NCBI GenBank assembly: GCA_947367725.1
Contig: CANBFZ010000145.1
Span: 1 to 5,450, forward strand
Direction: 5' to 3'
Origin: an uncultured Eubacterium sp.
GTDB taxonomy: Bacteria; Bacillota; Clostridia; Peptostreptococcales; Anaerovoracaceae
DNA: 5,450 nucleotides
Position numbers and translations under genes: made by a program. Shown piece by piece: positions 1-4,200 of this stretch. The notes beneath the pieces were generated by a model. It saw only the letters and a list, made by a program, of their open reading frames with translations, did no database searches and was not told the origin of the DNA. Each line of letters begins with the position of its first letter. Position 1 is the first letter of the stretch.

Positions 1-8
1 CTGCTTGG

Positions 9-58
9 ATGCTGACAATACTGACAGTTCCACGGATTTTTGTCAGTTCTGTCAGCAT
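9..58. repeat. CTGACA/TGTCAG hairpin unit 1
   Basis: The outer arms ATGCTGACA (9-17) and TGTCAGCAT (50-58) are perfect reverse complements. After a 2x2 mismatch, the inner arms ACTGACA (20-26) and TGTCAGT (41-47) also pair perfectly. The loop is 14 bases (27-40). On each side the CTGACA or TGTCAG motif occurs twice, 9 bp apart. The unit could be a transcribed hairpin, an array of protein-binding sites, or a small dispersed repeat; the sequence does not say which. Confidence 0.7.
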
Positions 59-67
59 TTTCGCGAA

Positions 68-121
68 AAATCCTGACAAAGCTGACAATTTTTTTTGATT
101 GTGGCAGTATTGTCAGGATTT
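68..121. repeat. CTGACA/TGTCAG hairpin unit 2
   Basis: The outer stem is 12 bp: AAATCCTGACAA (68-79) pairs with TTGTCAGGATTT (110-121). The inner arms GCTGACA (81-87) and TGGCAGT (102-108) pair with one mismatch and one G-T pair. The loop is 14 bases and T-rich. All four motif copies sit exactly 61 bp after their counterparts in unit 1. The outer pair G11-C56 of unit 1 is replaced here by C72-G117, a compensatory change that keeps the stem. Confidence 0.7.
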
Positions 122-154
122 CGGCTGCGAGAGGATGGCGTATTTGCTGATTTA

Positions 155-190
155 CTGACAAAATCCTGTGTTTTGTTGATATTTTGTCAG
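155..190. repeat. CTGACA/TGTCAG hairpin unit 3 (diverged)
   Basis: A perfect 10-bp inverted repeat, CTGACAAAAT (155-164) and ATTTTGTCAG (181-190), encloses a 16-base loop. A degenerate extra copy, GCTGATT, lies 8-9 bp before the left arm, so the double-motif design of units 1 and 2 is only partly kept. The offset from unit 2 is 73-74 bp rather than 61. GCTGA (146-150) could instead pair with TCAGC (187-191), giving an alternative fold. Confidence 0.6.
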
Positions 191-312
191 CGCCAATCTT
201 TCAGGAACGCTTCACATGGCTGACGTGCGGGAGACGAAGAATAAAATCCGCCAGACCGGCGCGCAAGAAAAAGAAAAGTAAGGGATATTTTTGAAAGAAA
301 TGCAAAAAAACA

Positions 313-347
313 TTGACATTGACAGTCTACTTTGATACACTTAATAG
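313..347 (+). promoter_or_regulatory. Vegetative promoter of the rpmG operon, two overlapping -35/-10 sets
   Basis: The first set has TTGACA (313-318), a 17-bp spacer and TACACT (336-341), with TG one base before the -10 (TGA at 333-335), an extended -10. The second set is shifted by 6 bp: TTGACA (319-324), again a 17-bp spacer, and TAATAG (342-347). The first matches the sigma-A consensus better. Transcription would start near 347-355, leaving a leader of about 70 bases before rpmG. Confidence 0.8.
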
Positions 348-369
348 GCAACTTTATGATTATTCGTAA

Positions 370-393
370 CAGAGCCGGATAAGACTGGCTCTG
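370..393 (+). promoter_or_regulatory. Hairpin in the rpmG leader
   Basis: CAGAGCC (370-376) and GGCTCTG (387-393) form a perfect 7-bp stem with a 10-base loop, between the promoter and the rpmG Shine-Dalgarno site. The following AATTTTG is too short a T-run for a normal terminator. It may stabilise the mRNA or bind a ribosomal protein; no known leader family is recognised. Confidence 0.4.
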
Positions 394-423
394 AATTTTG
401 AGTTAAAACGGAGGACAATCGAC

Positions 424-573
424 ATGAGAGTTAAAGTTACATTAGCATGCACAGAGTGCAAGCAGAGAAACTACAATACCATGAAAAATAAGAAGAACGA
501 TCCAGATCGTATCGAATTAAAGAAGTATTGCAAATTCTGCAAGAAAGAGACTCTTCACAAAGAGACTAAATAA
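424..573 (+). CDS. rpmG: 50S ribosomal protein L33, zinc-ribbon type
   Basis: A 49-residue small basic protein of the large ribosomal subunit. Two CxxC pairs (Cys9/Cys12 and Cys36/Cys39) form the zinc ribbon of the zinc-containing L33 form; zinc-free paralogues lack these cysteines. The N-terminus [12 protein letters not shown] and the C-terminal part [17 protein letters not shown] are typical of Bacillota L33. The start is fixed by GGAGG at 410-414, 9 bases before the ATG. It is the first gene after the promoter, and its stop codon TAA runs directly into the secE ribosome binding site, so the two genes are almost certainly cotranscribed. The gene is short, but family identity is clear. Confidence 0.96.
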   Translation: MRVKVTLACTECKQRNYNTMKNKKNDPDRIELKKYCKFCKKETLHKETK

Positions 574-585
574 GGAGAATTTATC

Positions 586-825
586 ATGGCAAACAAAGAC
601 CAAGTTAAGAAAGCTGCAGCGAAAGCCAAGAAAGGCAGTGCCAAAGATTATTTCAAGGGCATTAAGCTGGAGATGGGCAAGGTTGTATGGCCTACCAAGA
701 AGGAACTGGGCACTTTCACAGGCGTCGTAATCGCAACGTGTGCTGTTTTCGCACTGGGATTCTGGCTAATTGATACAGGTGTATTAGCTGCTCTGAGAGC
801 GGTTCTGGGAATTACCCTAAACTAA
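586..825 (+). CDS. secE: Preprotein translocase subunit SecE
   Basis: A 79-residue single-span membrane protein that clamps SecY in the SecYEG export channel. Residues 1-28 are lysine- and alanine-rich. Residues 29-40 (EMGKVVWPTKKE) carry the conserved amphipathic segment with the VWP motif. One hydrophobic transmembrane helix follows at about 44-62, and a short C-terminal tail ends the protein. The length fits the one-helix SecE of Gram-positive bacteria rather than the three-helix Escherichia coli form. The ribosome binding site AAGGAG (572-577) overlaps the rpmG stop. nusG follows after 22 bases, the order found in most bacteria. Confidence 0.96.
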   Translation: MANKDQVKKAAAKAKKGSAKDYFKGIKLEMGKVVWPTKKELGTFTGVVIATCAVFALGFWLIDTGVLAALRAVLGITLN

Positions 826-847
826 TTTAGAGAAGAAGGTACGAAGT

Positions 848-1423
848 ATGTCTGATATTGAAAGCAACAATGTCGCTTCCCCATTGATGGGAGAAGGTAT
901 TAGAGGAGACGGCCAGGCCAAGTGGTATGTGGTGCATACCTATTCGGGGCATGAAAACAAGGTAAAAGTGAATATCGAAAAGATGGTTGAAAACCGCGGG
1001 ATGCAGGATTTAATTATAGACATCATCGTGCCGACAGAAGACAGAGTCGAAATCAAAGACGGCCAACGTAAGATTAAAACCAGGAAAATGTTTCCGGGTT
1101 ATGTAATTATAAAGATGATTGTTACCAATGAGTCCTGGTACCTTGTGAGAAATACACAGGGTGTTACCGGGTTCGTAGGTCATGGCTCCGACCCGATTCC
1201 ACTCACTGACGAAGAAGTCGCCAGAATGGGAATCGAAAAAGTTTACATCGATCTGGATGTCGAAACGGGCGATACAGTACGTGTGATCAATGGACCTTTC
1301 GAAAGCTTCATGGGTGAAGTAATGGAAATCAACAAAGAGAAACAAGTACTGACTGTCAAAGTTTCTATGTTCGGTAGAGATACACCTGTTGAACTTGAGT
1401 TCGGACAGGTAGACAAACTATAG
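848..1423 (+). CDS. nusG: Transcription termination/antitermination factor NusG
   Basis: A 191-residue general elongation factor that binds the RNA polymerase clamp and can contact Rho or the ribosome. The NGN domain runs from about 25 to 115: it begins KWYVVHTYSGHENKVK (25-40) and contains RKMFPGYVIIKM and the NTQGVTGFVG turn. The KOW domain fills the last ~54 residues, including VRVINGPFESFMGEV and the end VELEFGQVDKL. The chosen start has AGAAGG at 834-839, 8 bases upstream. It leaves an extension of 24 residues before the normal start of the domain, which is longer than usual. The internal Met14 codon has no ribosome binding site, so I keep the longer form. It lies 22 bases after secE and 27 before rplK. 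Confidence 0.96.
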   Translation: MSDIESNNVASPLMGEGIRGDGQAKWYVVHTYSGHENKVKVNIEKMVENRGMQDLIIDIIVPTEDRVEIKDGQRKIKTRKMFPGYVIIKMIVTNESWYLVRNTQGVTGFVGHGSDPIPLTDEEVARMGIEKVYIDLDVETGDTVRVINGPFESFMGEVMEINKEKQVLTVKVSMFGRDTPVELEFGQVDKL

Positions 1424-1450
1424 TATATACTGTAGAGAAAGGAGAAAAAA

Positions 1451-1876
1451 ATGGCTAAAAAAGTTGAAGGTTATATCAAACTTCAGATTGCAGCCGGTAA
1501 TGCGACTCCAGCACCTCCAGTAGGACCTGCACTGGGTCAGAAGGGCGTGAATATCATGGACTTCTGTAAACAGTTTAATGCCAGAACACAGGATCAGCCG
1601 GGTATGATTATTCCTGTTGTGATCACTGTATATGCGGACAGATCTTTCACATTTGTGACGAAGACACCGCCGGCAGCAGTATTACTGAAGAAAGCAGCAG
1701 GACTCGATGCAGCATCCGGAGAACCTAACAAGAAAAAGGTTGCTACATTGACTTATGCACAGGTTGAAGAAATCGCAAAGACAAAGATGCCTGACCTGAA
1801 TGCAGCCACTCTTGAAGCAGCAACAGACATGATCAAGGGCACTGCAAGAAGTATGGGAATCGTTGTAGAAGGCTAA
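1451..1876 (+). CDS. rplK: 50S ribosomal protein L11
   Basis: A 141-residue protein, the usual length for L11, which binds 23S rRNA in the GTPase-associated centre at the base of the L7/L12 stalk. The N-terminal domain shows the proline-rich stretch [20 protein letters not shown] (18-37), the hinged region that contacts elongation factors and thiopeptide antibiotics. The C-terminal RNA-binding domain (about 72-141) ends with [20 protein letters not shown] and [16 protein letters not shown] at 1438-1444 supports the ATG. A weak 7-bp hairpin (1418-1435) spans the nusG stop codon but has no T-run, so readthrough from nusG is expected. rplA follows after an unusually structured 105-base gap. Confidence 0.97.
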   Translation: MAKKVEGYIKLQIAAGNATPAPPVGPALGQKGVNIMDFCKQFNARTQDQPGMIIPVVITVYADRSFTFVTKTPPAAVLLKKAAGLDAASGEPNKKKVATLTYAQVEEIAKTKMPDLNAATLEAATDMIKGTARSMGIVVEG

Positions 1877-1981
1877 TGAGATGGGAGACCGAGACTTGTA
1901 TAGAAAAAGACAAGTCATACTGCGAAGGATTTTTTTACAAAAGACGAGCAGCGGTTGTTAGTACCACGAGGAGGTAAAGAT
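1877..1981 (+). promoter_or_regulatory. rplK-rplA intergenic leader with hairpin, possible L1 control site
   Basis: This 105-base gap is long for a tight ribosomal operon. It begins with ATGGGAGACC (1881-1890), holds a perfect 7-bp hairpin, GACTTGT (1893-1899) with ACAAGTC (1910-1916) and a 10-base loop, then a run of seven T (1930-1936), and ends TACCACGAGGAGG just before rplA. The T-run lies 13 bases past the hairpin, too far for a normal terminator. L1 is known to repress its own mRNA in other bacteria, so a control site is plausible, but this is inference. Confidence 0.35.
1969..1975 (+). promoter_or_regulatory. Ribosome binding site that fixes the rplA start
   Basis: AGGAGGT, a near-perfect Shine-Dalgarno sequence, stands 6-7 bases before the ATG at 1982. 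The frame is also open upstream to a TTG at 1955, but that codon lies in front of this site and would add residues not found in L1. Confidence 0.9.
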
Positions 1982-2677
1982 ATGCCAAAAAGAGGCAAAG
2001 GTTACAAAGAAGCAGCTGCGAAATTTGAAAAAGCAAAGCTGCACGAAGTAAGCGAAGCAATGAAACTCGCTTGCGAAACTTCCAGAGCAAAGTTTGACGA
2101 GACAGTAGAAGTGCACGTAAAACTGGGCGTAGACGGAAGACATGCTGACCAGCAGGTTAGAGGCGCAATCGTGCTCCCGAACGGAACTGGTAAAAGCGTA
2201 AAAGTATTAGTATTCGCCAAAGGCCCGAAAGCAGAAGAAGCAGAAAAGGCTGGCGCAGACTACGTTGGTGCTGAAGAGCTGGCACAGAAAATTCAGACTG
2301 AAAACTGGTTTGATTTCGACGTAGTGGTTGCTACACCTGACATGATGGGTGTTGTTGGTAGATTAGGTAAAATCCTGGGACCGAAAGGTTTAATGCCGAA
2401 CCCGAAATCAGGTACAGTAACAATGGATCTTGAGAAAGCATTGGCAGAGATTAAGGCTGGTAAAGTTGAATATCGTCTGGATAAGCAGAACATCATCCAT
2501 ACACCAATCGGAAAGAGCTCATTTGGTCCTGAAAAGTTAGAAGAAAACTTCAAGGCGCTGATGGAAGCAATCGTAAAGGCGAAACCGGCTACTGCAAAAG
2601 GTCAGTATCTGAGAAGCGTTACTGTTGCAGCGACAATGGGTCCTGGAGTGAAAGTAAATCCAGCACTGATTGGCTAA
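1982..2677 (+). CDS. rplA: 50S ribosomal protein L1
   Basis: A 231-residue protein, normal for bacterial L1. It forms the mobile L1 stalk beside the E site, helps release deacylated tRNA, and in many bacteria represses translation of its own mRNA. The N-terminus [11 protein letters not shown] is typical. The signature [15 protein letters not shown] (132-146) lies in the second domain and is followed by the conserved [17 protein letters not shown] (162-178), in which domain I resumes. The C-terminal [16 protein letters not shown] also matches the family. The start at 1982 is set by AGGAGGT; a longer form from the TTG at 1955 is rejected. No terminator is seen after it, so transcription should continue into the L10 leader. 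Confidence 0.97.
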   Translation: MPKRGKGYKEAAAKFEKAKLHEVSEAMKLACETSRAKFDETVEVHVKLGVDGRHADQQVRGAIVLPNGTGKSVKVLVFAKGPKAEEAEKAGADYVGAEELAQKIQTENWFDFDVVVATPDMMGVVGRLGKILGPKGLMPNPKSGTVTMDLEKALAEIKAGKVEYRLDKQNIIHTPIGKSSFGPEKLEENFKALMEAIVKAKPATAKGQYLRSVTVAATMGPGVKVNPALIG

Positions 2678-2698
2678 TCAAAAATAAAATTTGAGATT

Positions 2699-2795
2699 TA
2701 ACCGTAGACAGCGGGTGTCTTTTAAGGCTTAATTTCCCGCCGAGGTACAATATATAGATATTGACCCTGTCTGCGCGACAGGGTTCCTTTTATTT
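2699..2795 (+). promoter_or_regulatory. Ribosomal protein L10 leader (rplJL autoregulatory attenuator)
   Basis: The segment has the look of the L10 leader family: CCGTAGACAGCGGGTG (2702-2717), then TTAAGGCTTAATTT and CCCGCCGAGG. GCGGG (2711-2715) pairs with CCCGC (2736-2740) to form the core stem that the L10-L12 complex is known to bind. A terminator hairpin follows at 2763-2785. CGTAGACAG (2703-2711) can instead pair with CTGTCTGCG (2767-2775), the left arm of that terminator, so binding and readthrough look mutually exclusive. Known biology: excess L10-L12 complex lowers rplJL expression. No good promoter was found between rplA and this leader. Confidence 0.85.
2763..2795 (+). terminator. 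Intrinsic terminator of the L10 leader
   Basis: ACCCTGTC (2764-2771) and GACAGGGT (2777-2784) form a perfect 8-bp stem with a 5-base loop, followed by a U-rich tail (TTCCTTTTATTTATT). It lies about 60 bases before the rplJ start and so acts as an attenuator, not as the end of the operon. Confidence 0.85.
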
Positions 2796-2815
2796 ATTGC
2801 GTACCATAACCCTGA

Positions 2816-2834
2816 GAATTGCACTGGGCAATTC
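2816..2834 (+). promoter_or_regulatory. Hairpin just before the rplJ ribosome binding site
   Basis: GAATTGC (2816-2822) and GCAATTC (2828-2834) form a perfect 7-bp stem with a 5-base loop. It ends three bases before the Shine-Dalgarno sequence AAAGGAG (2838-2844), close enough to affect ribosome loading. It has no T-run. A second, translational layer of rplJ control is an inference. Confidence 0.4.
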
Positions 2835-2837
2835 CGG

Positions 2838-2844
2838 AAAGGAG
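2838..2844 (+). promoter_or_regulatory. Ribosome binding site that fixes the rplJ start
   Basis: AAAGGAG stands 10 bases before the ATG at 2855. The same frame is open upstream to a TTG at 2819, inside the hairpin at 2816-2834; that start would precede this site and is rejected. Confidence 0.85.
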
Positions 2845-2854
2845 AACAGAAAGT

Positions 2855-3349
2855 ATGTCAGTAGAAGCAAAACAGCAAAAACAGGTAATTATTGACGAAA
2901 TCAAAGCAAAGCTTGAAAGCGCGCAGTCCGCAGTCGTAATCGACTACATGGGCATCAATGTAGCAGAAGCAGATGCGATGAGAAAAAAGCTTCGCGAAGC
3001 AAACGTTGATTATACCGTTTACAAAAACACTTTAATCAAAAGAGCAATCGAAGGTACTGATTATGCGCCTCTTGCAGAAGTACTCGATGGACCGAGCGCA
3101 CTGGCAATCAGCACAGAAGATGCGACAGCACCGGCAAGAGCACTGAACGGTTTGATTAAAGAATACAAGAAAATGGAATTCAAAGCAGGTGTGGTAGAAG
3201 GTACTTACTATGATAAAGCAGGTATCGAGCAGATTGCAGACATTCCATCCAGAGATGTGCTCATTGCTAAGTTTATGGGCAGCATTCAGTCACCAGTCAG
3301 CAAGTTCGTTAGAACATTGGCTGCCATTGCTGAAGAAAAAGAAGCATAA
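2855..3349 (+). CDS. rplJ: 50S ribosomal protein L10
   Basis: A 164-residue protein that anchors the L7/L12 dimers to 23S rRNA at the stalk base, and with them forms the complex that regulates this operon. The N-terminal domain contains AVVIDYMGINVAEADAMRKK and the RNA-binding stretch YTVYKNTLIKRAIEG, both typical of L10. The C-terminal helix (about 140-164, PVSKFVRTLAAIAEEKEA) is the part to which L7/L12 dimers attach. The length agrees with the family. I use the ATG at 2855, which has AAAGGAG upstream; the longer form from TTG 2819 would add 12 residues unrelated to L10. It is preceded by its leader and followed by rplL after 84 bases. Confidence 0.96.
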   Translation: MSVEAKQQKQVIIDEIKAKLESAQSAVVIDYMGINVAEADAMRKKLREANVDYTVYKNTLIKRAIEGTDYAPLAEVLDGPSALAISTEDATAPARALNGLIKEYKKMEFKAGVVEGTYYDKAGIEQIADIPSRDVLIAKFMGSIQSPVSKFVRTLAAIAEEKEA

Positions 3350-3367
3350 GCTGGTTTGATGCAGCGT

Positions 3368-3389
3368 TTCGGCACAATCGGGTGTCGAA
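3368..3389 (+). promoter_or_regulatory. Hairpin between rplJ and rplL
   Basis: TTCGGCAC (3368-3375) and GTGTCGAA (3382-3389) form an 8-bp stem with one G-U pair and a 6-base loop. An A-rich stretch, not a T-run, follows, so it is not a terminator. It may be an mRNA processing or stability element that helps produce more L7/L12 than L10 (four or more copies per ribosome); this role is inferred. Confidence 0.45.
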
Positions 3390-3433
3390 GTGAAAAATTA
3401 AAAAATCGAAATAAATAATAAGGAGAAAAGAAA

Positions 3434-3799
3434 ATGAATAAAGAACAGATCATTGAAGCGATTAAAGCGATGTCCGTTTTAGAATTAAACGAATTAGTAA
3501 AAGCTTGCGAAGAAGAATTTGGCGTATCCGCAGCAGCTCCAGTAGCAGTTGCAGGTGCAGCAGCAGGCGGTGCAGCTGAAGAAGAACAGTCTGAATTCAC
3601 TGTTGTTCTGGCAGAAGTTGGCGCAGAAAAGATTAAGGTAATCAAGGCTGTTAGAGAAATTACCGGTCTGGGTCTGAAAGAAGCGAAAGAAGTCGTTGAC
3701 GGCGCTCCTTCCAACATCAAAGAAGGCGTTGACAAAGCTGAAGCAGAAGCAATCAAAACCCAGCTGGAAGAAGTTGGCGCTAAGATTGAACTGAAATAA
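3434..3799 (+). CDS. rplL: 50S ribosomal protein L7/L12
   Basis: A 121-residue acidic stalk protein, present as several dimers per ribosome, which recruits and stimulates the translational GTPases. The N-terminal dimerisation and L10-binding domain is at 1-33 ([26 protein letters not shown] region). A flexible hinge rich in Ala, Gly and Glu covers about 34-53. The C-terminal domain (54-121) carries [20 protein letters not shown] (66-85), the surface that contacts elongation factors, and ends [14 protein letters not shown] at 3420-3425, 8 bases upstream, sets the start. In most bacteria rpoB follows directly; here rpmE does. No terminator lies between them. Confidence 0.97.
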   Translation: MNKEQIIEAIKAMSVLELNELVKACEEEFGVSAAAPVAVAGAAAGGAAEEEQSEFTVVLAEVGAEKIKVIKAVREITGLGLKEAKEVVDGAPSNIKEGVDKAEAEAIKTQLEEVGAKIELK

Positions 3800-3821
3800 G
3801 TTCTGACACGGCAAAAATCTC

Positions 3822-3850
3822 TTGTCTGCTGCAGCGGAATATGATATAGT
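3822..3850 (+). promoter_or_regulatory. Promoter of rpmE with extended -10
   Basis: TTGTCT (3822-3827), a 17-bp spacer and TATAGT (3845-3850) form a good sigma-A promoter. TGA (3842-3844) directly before the -10 adds the extended TGn element. Transcription would begin near 3857, leaving about 60 bases before rpmE. The gene can thus be expressed apart from the stalk operon, besides readthrough from rplL. Confidence 0.7.
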
Positions 3851-3905
3851 AAAGAAGCTGTGACAGATGCAGAAAATTTATGCACGGGCATTGCCTGAGC
3901 AGGAA

Positions 3906-3911
3906 AGAGGT
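3906..3911 (+). promoter_or_regulatory. Ribosome binding site that fixes the rpmE start
   Basis: AGAGGT stands 6-7 bases before the ATG at 3918. An in-frame ATG at 3867 lies only about 10 bases after the predicted transcription start and would add 17 residues that L31 does not have, so it is rejected. Confidence 0.75.
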
Positions 3912-3917
3912 AAAAAC

Positions 3918-4115
3918 ATGAAGGAAGGAATCCATCCTGATTATAAGGAATGTAAAGTAACTTGCGCATGTGGTAATTCTTTTATTACGAAATCCGTAAA
4001 AGAAGAAATGAGACTTGACGTTTGCTCAGCATGTCATCCGTTCTTTACAGGACAGCAGAAGTTCATCAACCGTGGTGGACGTGTTGAAAAGTTCAAGAAC
4101 AAGTACAACCTGTAA
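3918..4115 (+). CDS. rpmE: 50S ribosomal protein L31, zinc-binding type
   Basis: A 65-residue protein that in ribosome structures helps bridge the large subunit and the head of the small subunit. It starts [20 protein letters not shown], with the IHP motif and the CxC pair Cys16/Cys18. [17 protein letters not shown] adds Cys36 and Cys39. These four cysteines mark the zinc-containing type; the zinc-free paralogue induced by zinc shortage lacks them. The end [16 protein letters not shown] is typical. The start at 3918 is set by AGAGGT. Its position is unusual: in many Bacillota rpmE lies beside rho and prfA, while here it takes the place of rpoB after rplL, with its own promoter and a strong terminator 17 bases after its stop. 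Confidence 0.95.
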   Translation: MKEGIHPDYKECKVTCACGNSFITKSVKEEMRLDVCSACHPFFTGQQKFINRGGRVEKFKNKYNL

Positions 4116-4123
4116 ATATAATC

Positions 4124-4160
4124 AAAAAATGGGCGGCACCGCGTTTGCGGTGCCGCTTTT
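4124..4160. terminator. Bidirectional intrinsic terminator between rpmE and the amidohydrolase gene
   Basis: GCGGCACCGC (4133-4142) and GCGGTGCCGC (4147-4156) form a perfect 10-bp GC-rich stem with a GTTT loop, followed by TTTT. On the other side is a run of six A (4124-4129), which reads as six T on the minus strand three bases past the hairpin. It can therefore stop both rpmE transcription and that of the convergent minus-strand gene. Confidence 0.92.
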
Positions 4161-4200
4161 ATCATGGGCAATATTTTTCGCTAAAGAATTTGCAGATAAG

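Larger units (their letters stand above)
1..423. other. Non-coding region upstream of rpmG
   Basis: No gene is supported here. Bases 9-190 carry three hairpin-forming repeat units, listed separately. Bases 191-312 show no clear element; they include a 21-codon open frame (216-281) that I do not call. Bases 313-347 are the operon promoter, and about 348-423 would be the 5' untranslated leader of rpmG with one hairpin. At the left edge several frames are open for 20-40 codons, so the end of a neighbouring gene reaching into the first ~110 bases cannot be excluded. Confidence 0.6.

Noticed and set aside
9..190. CRISPR array
   Set aside because: The units diverge in sequence outside the CTGACA motifs, the period is not constant (61 then 73-74 bp), and there are no conserved direct repeats separated by unique spacers.
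216..281. 21-codon open frame before the promoter, with a weak CAGGA upstream
   Set aside because: Too short to judge, lies upstream of the promoter, poor ribosome binding site, and no recognisable product.
348..423. tRNA gene before rpmG/secE, common in this position in some bacteria
   Set aside because: No cloverleaf, TTCRA loop or acceptor stem can be found; only a simple 7-bp hairpin is present.
1010..1345. Minus-strand 111-codon open frame within nusG
   Set aside because: Shadow of nusG, without a ribosome binding site or family resemblance.
1395..1431. Possible internal promoter before rplK (TATACT at 1426-1431)
   Set aside because: No -35 at a proper distance: TTGAGT gives a 25-bp spacer and TCGGAC is a poor match at 19 bp. 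The sequence is better explained by the small hairpin over the nusG stop.
1893..1936. Intrinsic terminator between rplK and rplA
   Set aside because: The stem is AT-balanced with only 7 bp and the T-run starts 13 bases after it, too far for an intrinsic terminator.
3286..3969. Minus-strand open frame of 227 codons across rplJ end, rplL and rpmE start
   Set aside because: It is antisense to three confidently identified ribosomal genes, its product is low-complexity (Ser/Ala/Thr-rich) because it mirrors the alanine-rich rplL, and it matches no family I know.
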